Part shown: in pieces, positions 35,010 to 42,508 of the stretch
How positions within the stretch are numbered: position 1 is the stretch's first letter
Layout of the letters: each line of letters opens with the position of its first letter
Assembly: GCA_903893795.1 (NCBI GenBank)
Contig: CAITNO010000099.1
Coordinates: 110,729-174,728, forward strand
Origin: Candidatus Hydrogenedentota bacterium
GTDB taxonomy: Bacteria > Hydrogenedentota > Hydrogenedentia > Hydrogenedentales > CAITNO01
Direction of reading: 5' to 3'
Length of the DNA: 64,000 nucleotides
The notes under the pieces: model-generated
The model's database searches: none
Seen by the model: the letters and a program-made list of their open reading frames with translations, nothing else
What the model was told of the DNA's origin: nothing
Translations under genes and position numbers: made by a program

Positions 35010-35260
35010 CGCGTGATCCCCCTCGTCGTGCCCGTCGCTGTGCTGGCCGTCGCGGTCGGTGGCGTCCAGTTCTTGGGTGCGCCCAGAGACAACCAAAGGT
35101 CCAGAATCTCGCGGTCGATTCGCACGGTACGTCCGGCCAAACGAACCACACCGGGTAAAGCGCCACGAGTCGCGATCATGCGCCACACGCTACGATCTGA
35201 AAGCGACATTCGCTTCGCGGCGGCTTTGACGGTAAGCAACCTCACTTCGTTCGTATCCAT
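35006..35260 (-). CDS. HTH_17-type excisionase-like protein
   Basis: 84 residues. LLTVKAAAKRMSLSDRSVWR and RLAGRTVRIDREILDLWL are typical of excisionase/HTH_17 domains. The last 20 residues are Thr/Ala-rich low complexity. AGGAG lies 9 nt before the ATG. First gene of the five-gene minus-strand replication unit, in which every junction is an ATGA overlap. Confidence 0.8.
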   Translation of the reverse strand: MDTNEVRLLTVKAAAKRMSLSDRSVWRMIATRGALPGVVRLAGRTVRIDREILDLWLSLGAPKNWTPPTATASTATGTTRGITR

Positions 35261-35545
35261 AGGTCAGATTCTCCTGTCTGTTGAGCTTTCGTCTGCGCTC
35301 ACATCGCGCTTCTGAATGCCGTAATTCTGACTCTATGAAACATGAATTCAGAGGGTTTGGAAAGCAAAAAGTGGTAGGTGCGACAAAGGTGCGACAAAGG
35401 CACTCGCGGCACGAAATGGCGGAGAAATGGCGTTATAGGCGGTTGCGGAAACGGTTGACGCCTACGCTTTGCAGATATGCGAAACCGCGTTTAGGTAAGA
35501 CAGGTGAAACGGCTGAAAACTCACACCGCCGCGCAAGTTCAAAGT
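35261..35545. other. 285-bp gap upstream of the replication operon
   Basis: No convincing gene. It should hold the promoter of the rep unit; the best I see is TATAAC around 35433-35438 on the minus strand with a poor -35. A TGAATTCA palindrome lies near 35342. Confidence 0.35.
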
Positions 35546-36217
35546 CTACTCGGGCACATACGTTTCGATGTAGTGCTGCACTGTGTTGGCAACGAGGGTG
35601 AGCACGTAGACATTATCATGCCCCCGTCCCTTACCTTTGCCCTTATCTTTTCCCTTTTCTTTGCGGCAATCGGGGTTTTCTTTAATGCAACGCTGTAGAG
35701 CCCTACTAAACGCATTCTTCTTGTCTCTGGGGATGCCGAAGATATCGTGCATGGAATTTTGGGACATTGTCTGGTTCATCTTCCGCCGTTTCTTCAACTC
35801 GGCCAGATATTCCTTGCGGGTCTTCTGTGGCGTCTTGTTCTCCGCGGCTGTCCGGCATTGAAGGGTTACACCGTTCCACCATGACGTGTCCCGGCGTACC
35901 AGCGCAAGGAATTCGGGTTTGTCGAAACCGGAGGATAGATCGCCCTTGTCAATCGCGCTCACAATGAGACTGCGGTAGTCGTACTCAGGGGGAAAGCAGT
36001 TACCCAGCCACTTGTTGCGAGGATCGGATTCAGGAAAAACCGAGTTGTGGCGTTCCCGCTCCGCCTTCAGTTCTGGCTCCCTGCGGTACTCTTCGGCCAA
36101 CACAACCGCAAGGTAAAATTCCACTCCCGCAGATTCTAGACGCGCCCACACTTCGTCCCGTGTTAGCCCCAGAGGGAGACGCCGGTAGAGTTCGCCTGCC
36201 TCATCGTTTGACAGCAC
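35546..36217 (-). CDS. unknown element protein with Lys/Gly-rich segment
   Basis: 223 residues from the GTG chosen. Central part has several Trp and Arg residues (SDPRNKWLGNCFPPEYDYRSL), then helical basic stretches (RKEYLAELKKRRKMNQ), and KEKGKDKGKGKGRGHDN about 30 residues before the end. Not recognised. The frame stays open to 36388, but the additional 57 residues are Arg/Pro-rich, and that DNA holds a strong inverted repeat, so I prefer the GTG with GGGACGGA nearby. Start confidence is low. Confidence 0.55.
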   Translation of the reverse strand: MLSNDEAGELYRRLPLGLTRDEVWARLESAGVEFYLAVVLAEEYRREPELKAERERHNSVFPESDPRNKWLGNCFPPEYDYRSLIVSAIDKGDLSSGFDKPEFLALVRRDTSWWNGVTLQCRTAAENKTPQKTRKEYLAELKKRRKMNQTMSQNSMHDIFGIPRDKKNAFSRALQRCIKENPDCRKEKGKDKGKGKGRGHDNVYVLTLVANTVQHYIETYVPE

Positions 36218-36260
36218 TCCGTCCCGTTGTGGCGGATTAGAAGGGGGCGTATCCCTCACA

Positions 36261-36308
36261 CGGTGACTCCTAGGGTTTGCCCCCGGAAGGCAAGTCTGGG
36301 AGTCACCG
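36261..36308 (+). repeat. nested inverted repeat (10-bp outer stem)
   Basis: CGGTGACTCC (36261-36270) pairs perfectly with GGAGTCACCG (36299-36308), and inside it TTGCC (36277-36281) pairs with GGCAA (36289-36293). It lies between divergently oriented element genes. Possible structured RNA, operator or single-strand initiation structure. Confidence 0.55.
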
Positions 36309-36441
36309 AAGACCGCCCGCCAAGGGGTACCGCCACGTAATGAAGCCCGGCGGCTTACGCAAGACCGTAACAAAAGATTCCGTCCCATGTCCAGAAGAAT
36401 CGTTGACTATCAACGCCAAGAGTTGTAGCATTGCGTCAATA

Positions 36442-36470
36442 GGGGATGTTTCCCCGGTCCAGAGGGTCAG
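36442..36470 (+). promoter_or_regulatory. leader hairpin of the collagen-like gene (copy 1)
   Basis: Stem GGGGA/TCCCC with loop TGTT, then GGTCCAGAGGGTCAG, 18 bp before the start codon. Matches copy 2 at 37589-37617. Confidence 0.55.
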
Positions 36471-36488
36471 CTACGGAGGTACAGAATC

Positions 36489-37310
36489 ATGAAGAACCTT
36501 GTGTTATGCCTTGCCAGCGCATTACTGCCCTTAATCGGTTTGTCTGGTTGTCCGGTTGTTTCGCGAGTCATTCCCGGCGACAACATCCGCGTGTCCCCGT
36601 CAGACGGGATTGGAGCGGTTACGATTTCTGCCGATATGCAGTCCGGCCAGCAAGGGCCAGCGGGGCCACAGGGATCCGCCGGGGCCACGGGGGCCACGGG
36701 GGCACAGGGTGCCGCCGGACCCAAGGGCGAGACTGGACCACAGGGACCAATAGGCCCGCAAGGGCTGACAGGAACCACAGGGGCGACAGGGCAGCAGGGC
36801 GCACAAGGCCCAAAGGGCGATACCGGAGCGCAAGGCGAGACCGGGCCGCAGGGTCCAAAGGGTGATACCGGGCCGCAGGGTACGCCGGGGGCGAATGATA
36901 CACCGAGACAACCCGTGTATAGCGTTGGGGGTAGTGGTTCTGTTCCCCCCGGCTCCCATCACCTGGACTTACCCGCGTTTGCAGTTAACGGTTTTACACC
37001 CAGTAACCGACCTGTGCTGATACAGTTTGTACCTACAGTGAGTGGTGGATGCGTGATTTCATTTAGCGAGTACGGCGGGTATATTGAGGTTCTGAAGGAC
37101 ACTACGGTAATCGCTTCCTTTCAGGTAGGTGGCCTCGGGCTTTATGCCAACAGTCCGTGCGGCTCTATGCCTTGTTCAGCTATGTCAACGATACTCCCCG
37201 GACTGGGCACGGAACCCTGCAATATCTCTGTTCAAGCGAGTAATAACAACGCTGCTGGTTCGGAAAAGGGTTTCGCTATCTCGGGTCGGCTGTGCGTGAT
37301 GGAGTTCTAG
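36489..37310 (+). CDS. collagen-like repeat lipoprotein
   Basis: 273 residues. Type II signal peptide with lipobox LSGC (Cys21). Residues 53-136 are exactly 28 uninterrupted Gly-X-Y triplets, rich in GPQ, GPK, GET and GAT, expected to form a trimeric collagen-like rod. The C-terminal domain (about 140-273) is beta-rich with several Cys and is a likely trimerisation or binding head. Looks like a surface-displayed fibre brought in by the element. GGAGGTACAGAATC precedes the ATG. Confidence 0.85.
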   Translation: MKNLVLCLASALLPLIGLSGCPVVSRVIPGDNIRVSPSDGIGAVTISADMQSGQQGPAGPQGSAGATGATGAQGAAGPKGETGPQGPIGPQGLTGTTGATGQQGAQGPKGDTGAQGETGPQGPKGDTGPQGTPGANDTPRQPVYSVGGSGSVPPGSHHLDLPAFAVNGFTPSNRPVLIQFVPTVSGGCVISFSEYGGYIEVLKDTTVIASFQVGGLGLYANSPCGSMPCSAMSTILPGLGTEPCNISVQASNNNAAGSEKGFAISGRLCVMEF

Positions 37311-37562
37311 CCGGTTCAATGGACCGGAGGGATTGACTTCTCCGGCCAGACACAGAAACCCCGGCCAGCACGGGAACCGGGAAAGCCGATGCATCACGTT
37401 GACTTTGCGTCTATTCGTGCAGGATACTGCAAACGCCGCGCAGTACCACGAGGGCATGGTGCTTCCGGGGAGCGGCAAATCAGAGAGGGAGTGTCGCAGC
37501 CAGCGTGGGCCAGCCGGGGTAAGGAATCAGCATCAAGCAAGCCATGCGGTTGACCAGCACAG
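37311..37562. other. gene-free stretch with CCGG-rich repeats
   Basis: No supported ORF on either strand. ACAGAAACCCCGGCCAGC (37352-37369) recurs exactly at 38374-38391. GC-rich dyads (GGTTCAATGGACC at 37313; GGCCAGCCGGGG near 37505) may mark the 3' end of the collagen-like gene. Confidence 0.4.
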
Positions 37563-37588
37563 ACAGGCGGAGTATTCTGGCGGCAGAG

Positions 37589-37617
37589 GGGGGTGTGCCC
37601 CCGGTCAAGAGGGTCAG
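37589..37617 (+). promoter_or_regulatory. leader hairpin of the 45-residue ORF (copy 2)
   Basis: Stem GGGGG/CCCCC with loop TGTG, then GGTCAAGAGGGTCAG, 19 bp before the start codon. Relative to copy 1 the fifth base pair changed from A-T to G-C, a compensatory change. Confidence 0.55.
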
Positions 37618-37636
37618 ACACAAGAGGAGAAGCACC

Positions 37637-37774
37637 ATGAAACACGTCCATGCAGTAACCAAGCAGATTCCCGTAAAGGCCAGTGGGTTGTGCGGGTTCA
37701 AGGCCATATTCGCCAGCATCACCTCCCAAACGGCAGGCGAGTTCAACGTAAAGATGAACAGAAAGGGCTGCTGA
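37637..37774 (+). CDS. 45-residue small protein of the element
   Basis: MKHVHAVTKQIPVKASGLCG at the N-terminus and a short basic rest. The gene has a good Shine-Dalgarno (AAGAGGAG 7 nt before ATG) and the same leader hairpin as the collagen-like gene, which argues that it is translated. No family recognised. Confidence 0.5.
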   Translation: MKHVHAVTKQIPVKASGLCGFKAIFASITSQTAGEFNVKMNRKGC

Positions 37775-37930
37775 TGCTGCCGCTCCAGTCTTAGGCTTAG
37801 ACCACGTTGATCTATATGGTACGTTCGGCGAGGGCGTAGGATGATTGCACGGCCGGATTACTCTTCGCAGCATGGTGAGAAACAGCAAGGGCGGAGCACA
37901 AGTAAGCACCCCGCCCGCGTCTTTCGTTGT

Positions 37931-38299
37931 TTAGTCTTCGATGGCGTACCAGTCAACTGTTCGGCCATTTACGAGTGTTGCGTAACCCTCGGAAGCACCA
38001 TCCCACAGGTTCCCATCGAGATACCACACAAGCCCGCAGTAATACTTTCCATCAGGTAAATCCTTAACGGTAAAGGACTTTGCGTTCTCCAGCGGCGCAG
38101 GCAGAAGATTGATTCCCGACGGTTTTTGTGTTGAGCATTCATCAGGCACCCGCACAACAGACAGCATGATTGCGGTACGACCCATCTGATTATGCACAAC
38201 CAGCGTATTCCCATTCGGGTTGGGAATCCCCAAGGTGGGACACCCGGTCACTACTGAGGCCACTGCGATAAGCACTGCGACTACGGCGAGTTTCTTCAT
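37931..38299 (-). CDS. small lipoprotein of the element
   Basis: 122 residues. Type II signal peptide with lipobox VTGC (Cys20), followed by Pro, as in the collagen-like lipoprotein (SGCP and TGCP). The mature part is a small beta-rich domain with Cys pairs (DECSTQ, YYCGLVWYLDG). The leader has CACAAGAGGAAACCGTACC before the ATG, similar to the leader of the 45-residue ORF. A possible surface or exclusion protein; unknown. Confidence 0.75.
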   Translation of the reverse strand: MKKLAVVAVLIAVASVVTGCPTLGIPNPNGNTLVVHNQMGRTAIMLSVVRVPDECSTQKPSGINLLPAPLENAKSFTVKDLPDGKYYCGLVWYLDGNLWDGASEGYATLVNGRTVDWYAIED

Positions 38300-38373
38300 G
38301 GTACGGTTTCCTCTTGTGTTGTGAACCCCATTGACAGGCAACACGATACAACCGCGGCCCTCCTATTGTCCAA

Positions 38374-38407
38374 CAGAAACCCCGGCCAGCGCAGGCCAGC
38401 CGGGGCG
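38374..38407 (+). repeat. ACAGAAACCCCGGCCAGC repeat with hairpin
   Basis: 18 bp identical to 37352-37369, continuing into CCCCGGC...GCCGGGG, a 7-bp stem hairpin (38381-38406). Lies upstream of the small lipoprotein gene. Confidence 0.5.
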
Positions 38408-38428
38408 CCGCGTTAAGACTCTCGGTGT

Positions 38429-38680
38429 CTACAGGGGTTGAATTTCTGACGCAGCAAAAAAAATCTCTACAACTTTTCTCTGCGGGGGTATGTGACCTCT
38501 CGTGCGGGCGCATCCCCCCCCGTGCCCCCGGTGGGTGAGGGTGGGGAGTCGGTCGCCGTCGCCGTCATCATGGTACAGGTCCAGCGGGTCGAAACCGTCC
38601 GGGTCGTCGGCCATCAGGTCTATCAGGTCGGCCCAGTGCTGGGCTGTGCGGTCATGCTTCGGGTCCGCCGTGCTGCTCAT
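38429..38680 (-). CDS. acidic hypothetical protein of the element
   Basis: 83 residues. N-terminal half acidic (DLMADDPDGFDPLDLYHDDGDGD), then Gly/His/Arg-rich; no family seen. GGGCAGGGATAC precedes the ATG. The composition could be chance in GC-rich DNA, so it is a weak call. Confidence 0.35.
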   Translation of the reverse strand: MSSTADPKHDRTAQHWADLIDLMADDPDGFDPLDLYHDDGDGDRLPTLTHRGHGGGCARTRGHIPPQRKVVEIFFAASEIQPL

Positions 38681-38986
38681 GTATCCCTGCCCTTGTTCTT
38701 GTCGGGCTGTGCCGTCGCGTCCTGCCGAGTACCCGACGCTCTGCGTTGCCCTGGGTGACGCGGGCAAGGGCTGGTCATCCCGTCGCCGGAGTCCTGATTC
38801 CCCGCGTCGCCAACCATCCAGCCCCGTGGCGCCCCAATGAATCCCCGCAGGATGCCCCCAGAGGCGCGAACGGGTTTCGGGTCGAGGCTAATTATACCCC
38901 CGAAATGCCACGGGCCATTGTGGGCGGTTGGACGGGACAGGCATACCCGCGCCGGTCGCCGTCGTGATGGACTGACCGGCCCCCGG
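38681..38986. other. 306-bp gap near the right end
   Basis: No supported gene. It ends in the perfect palindrome TGACCGG-CCC-CCGGTCA (38973-38989), which includes the stop codon of the integrase reading frame that continues out of attR. Confidence 0.4.
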
Positions 38987-39186
38987 TCATGCTCCCGACC
39001 CCTTGACGGTCAGCACTTCTGCCAGCACGGCCAGCAGCGTGTCACGGTCTACATTGCGGAGTGCTTCCAGCAGGGCTGCTTTGGGGTCTGCGGGCTCGTT
39101 TTTCGGAATTGTGGGGCAACCGTCGGGGCAACCAGAATTCGCCGCGCCTGTAAGTGGTTGCGTGTCAATCCCTTCTGACTGGCTCT
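38987..39186 (-). CDS. alternative 3' end of the integrase gene (used in the excised circle)
   Basis: Open reading frame that joins the integrase frame across the 54-bp core when attL and attR recombine: offset 9,470 bp between repeats, and 39173 minus 38987 is 186, a multiple of 3. It adds 66 residues (ESQSEGIDTQ ... VKGSGA) with an amphipathic helix near the end (KAALLEALRNVDRDTLLAVL) in place of ALSS. In the integrated state the fragment has no start of its own, apart from host sequence fused at 39268, so it is silent. The stop codon lies within a perfect palindrome that may end the transcript. Confidence 0.6.
39114..39132 (+). promoter_or_regulatory. candidate P-arm integrase/Xis binding site
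   Basis: GGGCAACCGTCGGGGCAAC, 54 bp from attR. Same site as 29918-29936 with one difference, in the same orientation. Confidence 0.55.
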
Positions 39187-39240
39187 CGCTTGCCTCCGGA
39201 GCAAGAGGCCACAGGTTCGAATCCTGTTGGGCGCGCCATT
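39187..39240 (+). repeat. attR (54-bp attachment core; displaced tRNA 3' end)
   Basis: Exact copy of 29717-29770. It carries the anticodon loop onwards and CCA but not the 5' half, so it is not a functional tRNA. Confidence 0.95.
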
Positions 39241-39305
39241 CTTCCTCCCTCTCGCAACCTATCTCCACAGAACCATGTAAACGCGCGGAACTGTTTTCTG
39301 GGACT

Positions 39306-40904
39306 TCAGTTCTTTGCGTTCAGAAGGGCAGGAAGCCGCTCTTTGAGGCACTGGAAAACGACTTCGGCTTTGCGTTCGGTTCCTTCGGGGAACATGTGGC
39401 ACATGTCGCCGAAACAGTCTAGTCCGAAATGAAAATTCTCTGCAACGGGGATGTATCCCCAGCCTTCCTTCTCGGAGAGTTCCTTGAGTCCCGCATTGAT
39501 TGCGTGAATGATTTTCAGGTAGGCGGGCGGCTCTATCCAGGCGATGCCCCGTGCGCGATAGGCCAAATACTCCTGCTCCGTGGCTGGAAGTTCGTCGTAT
39601 GCGGGGCTCGCGATGCTGCAGAAGAGCGCCTCGGCATGGTTGGCCAGCGCCCATTGTCTCATGATGCGGAAGCGGCCGAGCGTGAATGTTTCAACGTCGG
39701 AGCGGAGCTTCTCGTCATTGCCATAGAGCCATGCGTTGCATTTTCTGCGGAAGAAATGACTGCATGAGGCCGTCTTGACCCAAAGAGGGGAATCGCAAAG
39801 CAGCCAGTGCATGGGGAGGGAGGAGGTGGCGTCGTTTACCCCTTCATACATAATTAGCAGGTCCGGCTGAAGCGCCAGATAATCAGCGAATTGCATGAGA
39901 TGGGCCGCGGTGTCCGTTCCGGAAATGCCGCAATTGACGACTTCGATTGCGTTGTTGGGAAAGGCAGCGGCAAGTTTCTTTTCCAGGAGCGCGGGGTAGG
40001 TGTTGTCGTCCAGAGAACCCTCTTCGGTTGTGGAGCCCCCCACACAGAGGATTCGATAGCGTCCCGGCGGTTTGGGGATTTCCACATGTTTGCCCCGGAA
40101 CCCGGCGTTGTTCAGATAGCAGGTGCCGGGGACACCCCAGCGCAGGTTTGGAATGTCTTTCTTATAGCGGAAGTAGGGCACTTCCCAGGGTGAATCCGTG
40201 GGCAGGGAATAGAGTTGTCCTATGATGGAGGGTGGGTTTGGAACGCAGACCAGGGCTCCGCCCAAAGAGGAAATGGGACGAAAACTGGCTTGAAAGTGTA
40301 TGCCGAGCAGGGGGACAGTCAGGTCTTTTGTTGTGTCGGAGCCATTGAGCGCCGCCAGGAGTGCGGCGCTGAAACCGCTCTTGCCCAGTCCGCACTTCCA
40401 TAATTCACCGCTAAGTCCGCGTCCCGCGCGGGCAAAGAATGTTTTCTCCAGCGGGCATCCCCAAGTTTCCTCGAGGCTGCCGTTCTTGTCAAACTCCAGG
40501 ACCATCCTGTCCTTGCGGCCCGCCGCCAGATGGCGCTGCATGGGACTGAGCGCCGCGAAGGATTGCGGCCATGCCTCATCGGCAAAATCCACCAGAGGAG
40601 CCGGGGGTTCAAAGGGGGGGACGGCAGTGCTGTGAAGGTCCCAGCGATTCCCCTCCAGAACAATCGGCACACCTGCGGGAAGCTTCATGGAGATGGGTGT
40701 TTGGCCCATGAGGAAGGGATTGTGATTGTGGGACCATGTTTCGGAGAGGCGGGACCATGTCTCCAGGGAAACAAAGGCCAGGCCAATGAAAAGGAAAATA
40801 GAGAACAGGGAAAAGCAGCCTTTGGCAGTTGGTGAAAAGCCCTTGACCGGGATGGTCTGGGTGAAGTTGGCCTGGGTTTCTGTGCTATGACTTTCCAAGC
40901 TCAC
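39306..40904 (-). CDS. membrane-anchored SGNH/GDSL-like hydrolase
   Basis: 532 residues with one N-terminal transmembrane helix (about 30-50). The SGNH blocks are recognisable: ILCVGGSTTEEG (catalytic Ser in GGST, block I), YEGVNDA (Asn-Asp, block III) and DMCHMFPEG (Asp-x-x-His, block V). The 250 residues before block I are of unknown fold. Such proteins often de-acylate glycans or lipids in the envelope. GTG start; 24-bp gap after the HD-GYP response regulator gene, so likely co-transcribed. Confidence 0.75.
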   Translation of the reverse strand: MSLESHSTETQANFTQTIPVKGFSPTAKGCFSLFSIFLFIGLAFVSLETWSRLSETWSHNHNPFLMGQTPISMKLPAGVPIVLEGNRWDLHSTAVPPFEPPAPLVDFADEAWPQSFAALSPMQRHLAAGRKDRMVLEFDKNGSLEETWGCPLEKTFFARAGRGLSGELWKCGLGKSGFSAALLAALNGSDTTKDLTVPLLGIHFQASFRPISSLGGALVCVPNPPSIIGQLYSLPTDSPWEVPYFRYKKDIPNLRWGVPGTCYLNNAGFRGKHVEIPKPPGRYRILCVGGSTTEEGSLDDNTYPALLEKKLAAAFPNNAIEVVNCGISGTDTAAHLMQFADYLALQPDLLIMYEGVNDATSSLPMHWLLCDSPLWVKTASCSHFFRRKCNAWLYGNDEKLRSDVETFTLGRFRIMRQWALANHAEALFCSIASPAYDELPATEQEYLAYRARGIAWIEPPAYLKIIHAINAGLKELSEKEGWGYIPVAENFHFGLDCFGDMCHMFPEGTERKAEVVFQCLKERLPALLNAKN

Positions 40905-40928
40905 CTCACGCCGATGCTTCGGCGGCCC

Positions 40929-42020
40929 TCATTGTCCGAGGGTGACACGCTCTTCTTCCAAATCGGCGTTTTCGAGGGCGATGCTGCGGAAGTCTTCCCT
41001 CACTTCGAGAAACGCATCGATCATGATGGGGTCGAAGGCCGTTCCCCTGTTTTCTGCCATGATTTCAACGGCCGTGGAATGGGGGTAGGGTGATTTGTAG
41101 GCGCGGCGGCTGACGAGCGCGTCGTAGACGTCGGCGATGGCCATCAACCGGGCGCAGAGCGGAATGTCCTCTCCGGAGAGGCCTTGAGGATATCCGGTGC
41201 CATCCCAGCGTTCATGATGACAATGGGCGATGTCGCTGGCAAAACGAAGGAAGGAGTCGGAACCGAGCCGTTTCTCCGCGGCCGCAATGGAGGCATGCCC
41301 CACCATGGTGTGCGTTTTCATGATCTCAAATTCTTCGGTGGTCAGGGGCCCTTCCTTGCGCAGCACCTGGTCGGGAATGCCTATTTTTCCCAGGTCGTGC
41401 AGGGGTGCCGACTTGCAATACTGGGCAATCAGGTCCTCGTCCAGGGGCGGGCAATACTGGCCTGTTTCGACAAGACGCCGGGCCAGGCGTCCCACATACA
41501 TGCGCGTGCGCCGAATGTGTCCGCCGCCTTCAGGCTCGCGGCATTCGGCCAGCGTGCCCAGGCTCTCTATGGTGGCTTCCTGCGTCCGGGCCAGTTCGCG
41601 GGTGCGCTCGTCGACCAGTTCGGCCAGGCGGTCGCTGCGGCGCTTCAGGTCAATGTGATTGCGCACTCGTGCCTTGACCAGTGCCGGACTTACAGGTTTG
41701 GTGATGTAGTCCACAGCCCCAAGGGCCAGCCCATAGGCCTCGTCGGCCTCCTCCAGCATGGCCGTGAGGAAAATCACCGGAATGCCGCGCGTAATGGGGG
41801 AGCGTTTGAGCTGGCGGCACACTTCGTAACCGTCCATGACAGGCATGCGGATGTCGAGCACAATGATATCGGGGAGGTATTCGGCAGCCAGGTCCAGCGC
41901 CGTCTCGCCGTTGTCGGCTGTGATCACTTCAAAAGCGTCGGACAGGGAATGGCTCAGAACGTCCAAATTCATTGGCGCGTCGTCAACAACAAGAACTGTG
42001 CCTCGCTTTCGAATGGTCAT
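40929..42020 (-). CDS. HD-GYP response regulator (c-di-GMP phosphodiesterase type)
   Basis: 363 residues. Receiver domain with phosphorylation site Asp56 (IIVLDIRMPVMDG) and Lys in DYITKPVS, a coiled coil (about 125-155), then an HD-GYP domain with His208-Asp209 (PLHDLGKIGIPD) and Gly276-Tyr-Pro278 (RWDGTGYPQG). Such proteins hydrolyse cyclic di-GMP when phosphorylated. No histidine kinase gene is adjacent. GGAG 10 nt before the ATG. Confidence 0.93.
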   Translation of the reverse strand: MTIRKRGTVLVVDDAPMNLDVLSHSLSDAFEVITADNGETALDLAAEYLPDIIVLDIRMPVMDGYEVCRQLKRSPITRGIPVIFLTAMLEEADEAYGLALGAVDYITKPVSPALVKARVRNHIDLKRRSDRLAELVDERTRELARTQEATIESLGTLAECREPEGGGHIRRTRMYVGRLARRLVETGQYCPPLDEDLIAQYCKSAPLHDLGKIGIPDQVLRKEGPLTTEEFEIMKTHTMVGHASIAAAEKRLGSDSFLRFASDIAHCHHERWDGTGYPQGLSGEDIPLCARLMAIADVYDALVSRRAYKSPYPHSTAVEIMAENRGTAFDPIMIDAFLEVREDFRSIALENADLEEERVTLGQ

Positions 42021-42304
42021 TAGGCAATTACTCCATGTTCTTGTCTGTAAGGCTGACGGACAGGGCATGTCTGCCAACATCCCGCCGGTTCCGGCAGGAG
42101 CCGCTGACTGGACATGCGTTTCGTAAACAACTTGGGCCCAAGACCCCCTTGAAGCCCATCCAACGCCCGTGGCTCATCCGAGTTGCCTCCCGTGGGTGGT
42201 CTATGGTGACCCGCCGGGGATTGCAACCCAATTCTGCCATCACGGGAACAAGTCCGAGTGCGATGTTTGCCCGCGTGTGATGCCAACAACAAGACTACCT
42301 CTTG

Positions 42305-42333
42305 AATATAGCACAATGGAGGGCATGCTGCAA
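42305..42333 (-). promoter_or_regulatory. candidate promoter of the HD-GYP response regulator
   Basis: TTGCAG (42328-42333), 17 bp, TATATT (42305-42310) on the minus strand. Confidence 0.45.
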
Positions 42334-42508
42334 CGGAATAGAGCGGCAACAAATGGAATTCTATTGCGGAGGCTGTTCGATTGGGTTTGCCAGTTGGGCG
42401 ACCGAATGCCGCGTGGTGCGAAAGTGTTCACAGTGGAGGAAGCGTGAACGTTAGGCTTGGCGGGTGTTTCGAAGTATTCGCGATTGCCACACAATATGCG
42501 GTGTCCTA

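Larger units (their letters stand above)
29717..39240. mobile_element. integrative element of about 9.5 kb in tRNA-Arg(CCG)
   Basis: Bounded by identical 54-bp direct repeats (29717-29770 and 39187-39240) that are the 3' part of the tRNA gene. Just inside the left end is a tyrosine recombinase gene reading towards the tRNA. Contents: integrase, small regulator, replication module with Toprim/helicase and CHC2 zinc finger, HTH/excisionase-like proteins, two lipoproteins and several small ORFs. No capsid, portal, terminase, relaxase or T4SS gene is recognisable, so it is satellite- or plasmid-like. Host genes on either side are not disrupted. Confidence 0.93.

Noticed and set aside
36489..37310. 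Gly-X-Y repeats as a CRISPR or assembly artefact
   Set aside because: Triplets vary at the DNA level and keep one frame between a lipobox and a non-repetitive head, so this is a real coding repeat.
39187..39240. Second tRNA-Arg gene
   Set aside because: Only the 3' part is present; no acceptor 5' strand or D arm.
38987..39268. 93-residue minus-strand ORF at attR taken as a stand-alone gene
   Set aside because: Its ATG and first residues are host sequence outside the element; it is better explained as the other end of the integrase frame.
39003..39422. Plus-strand frames spanning attR
   Set aside because: They span the host/element junction and read the tRNA fragment; no ribosome-binding site or family.
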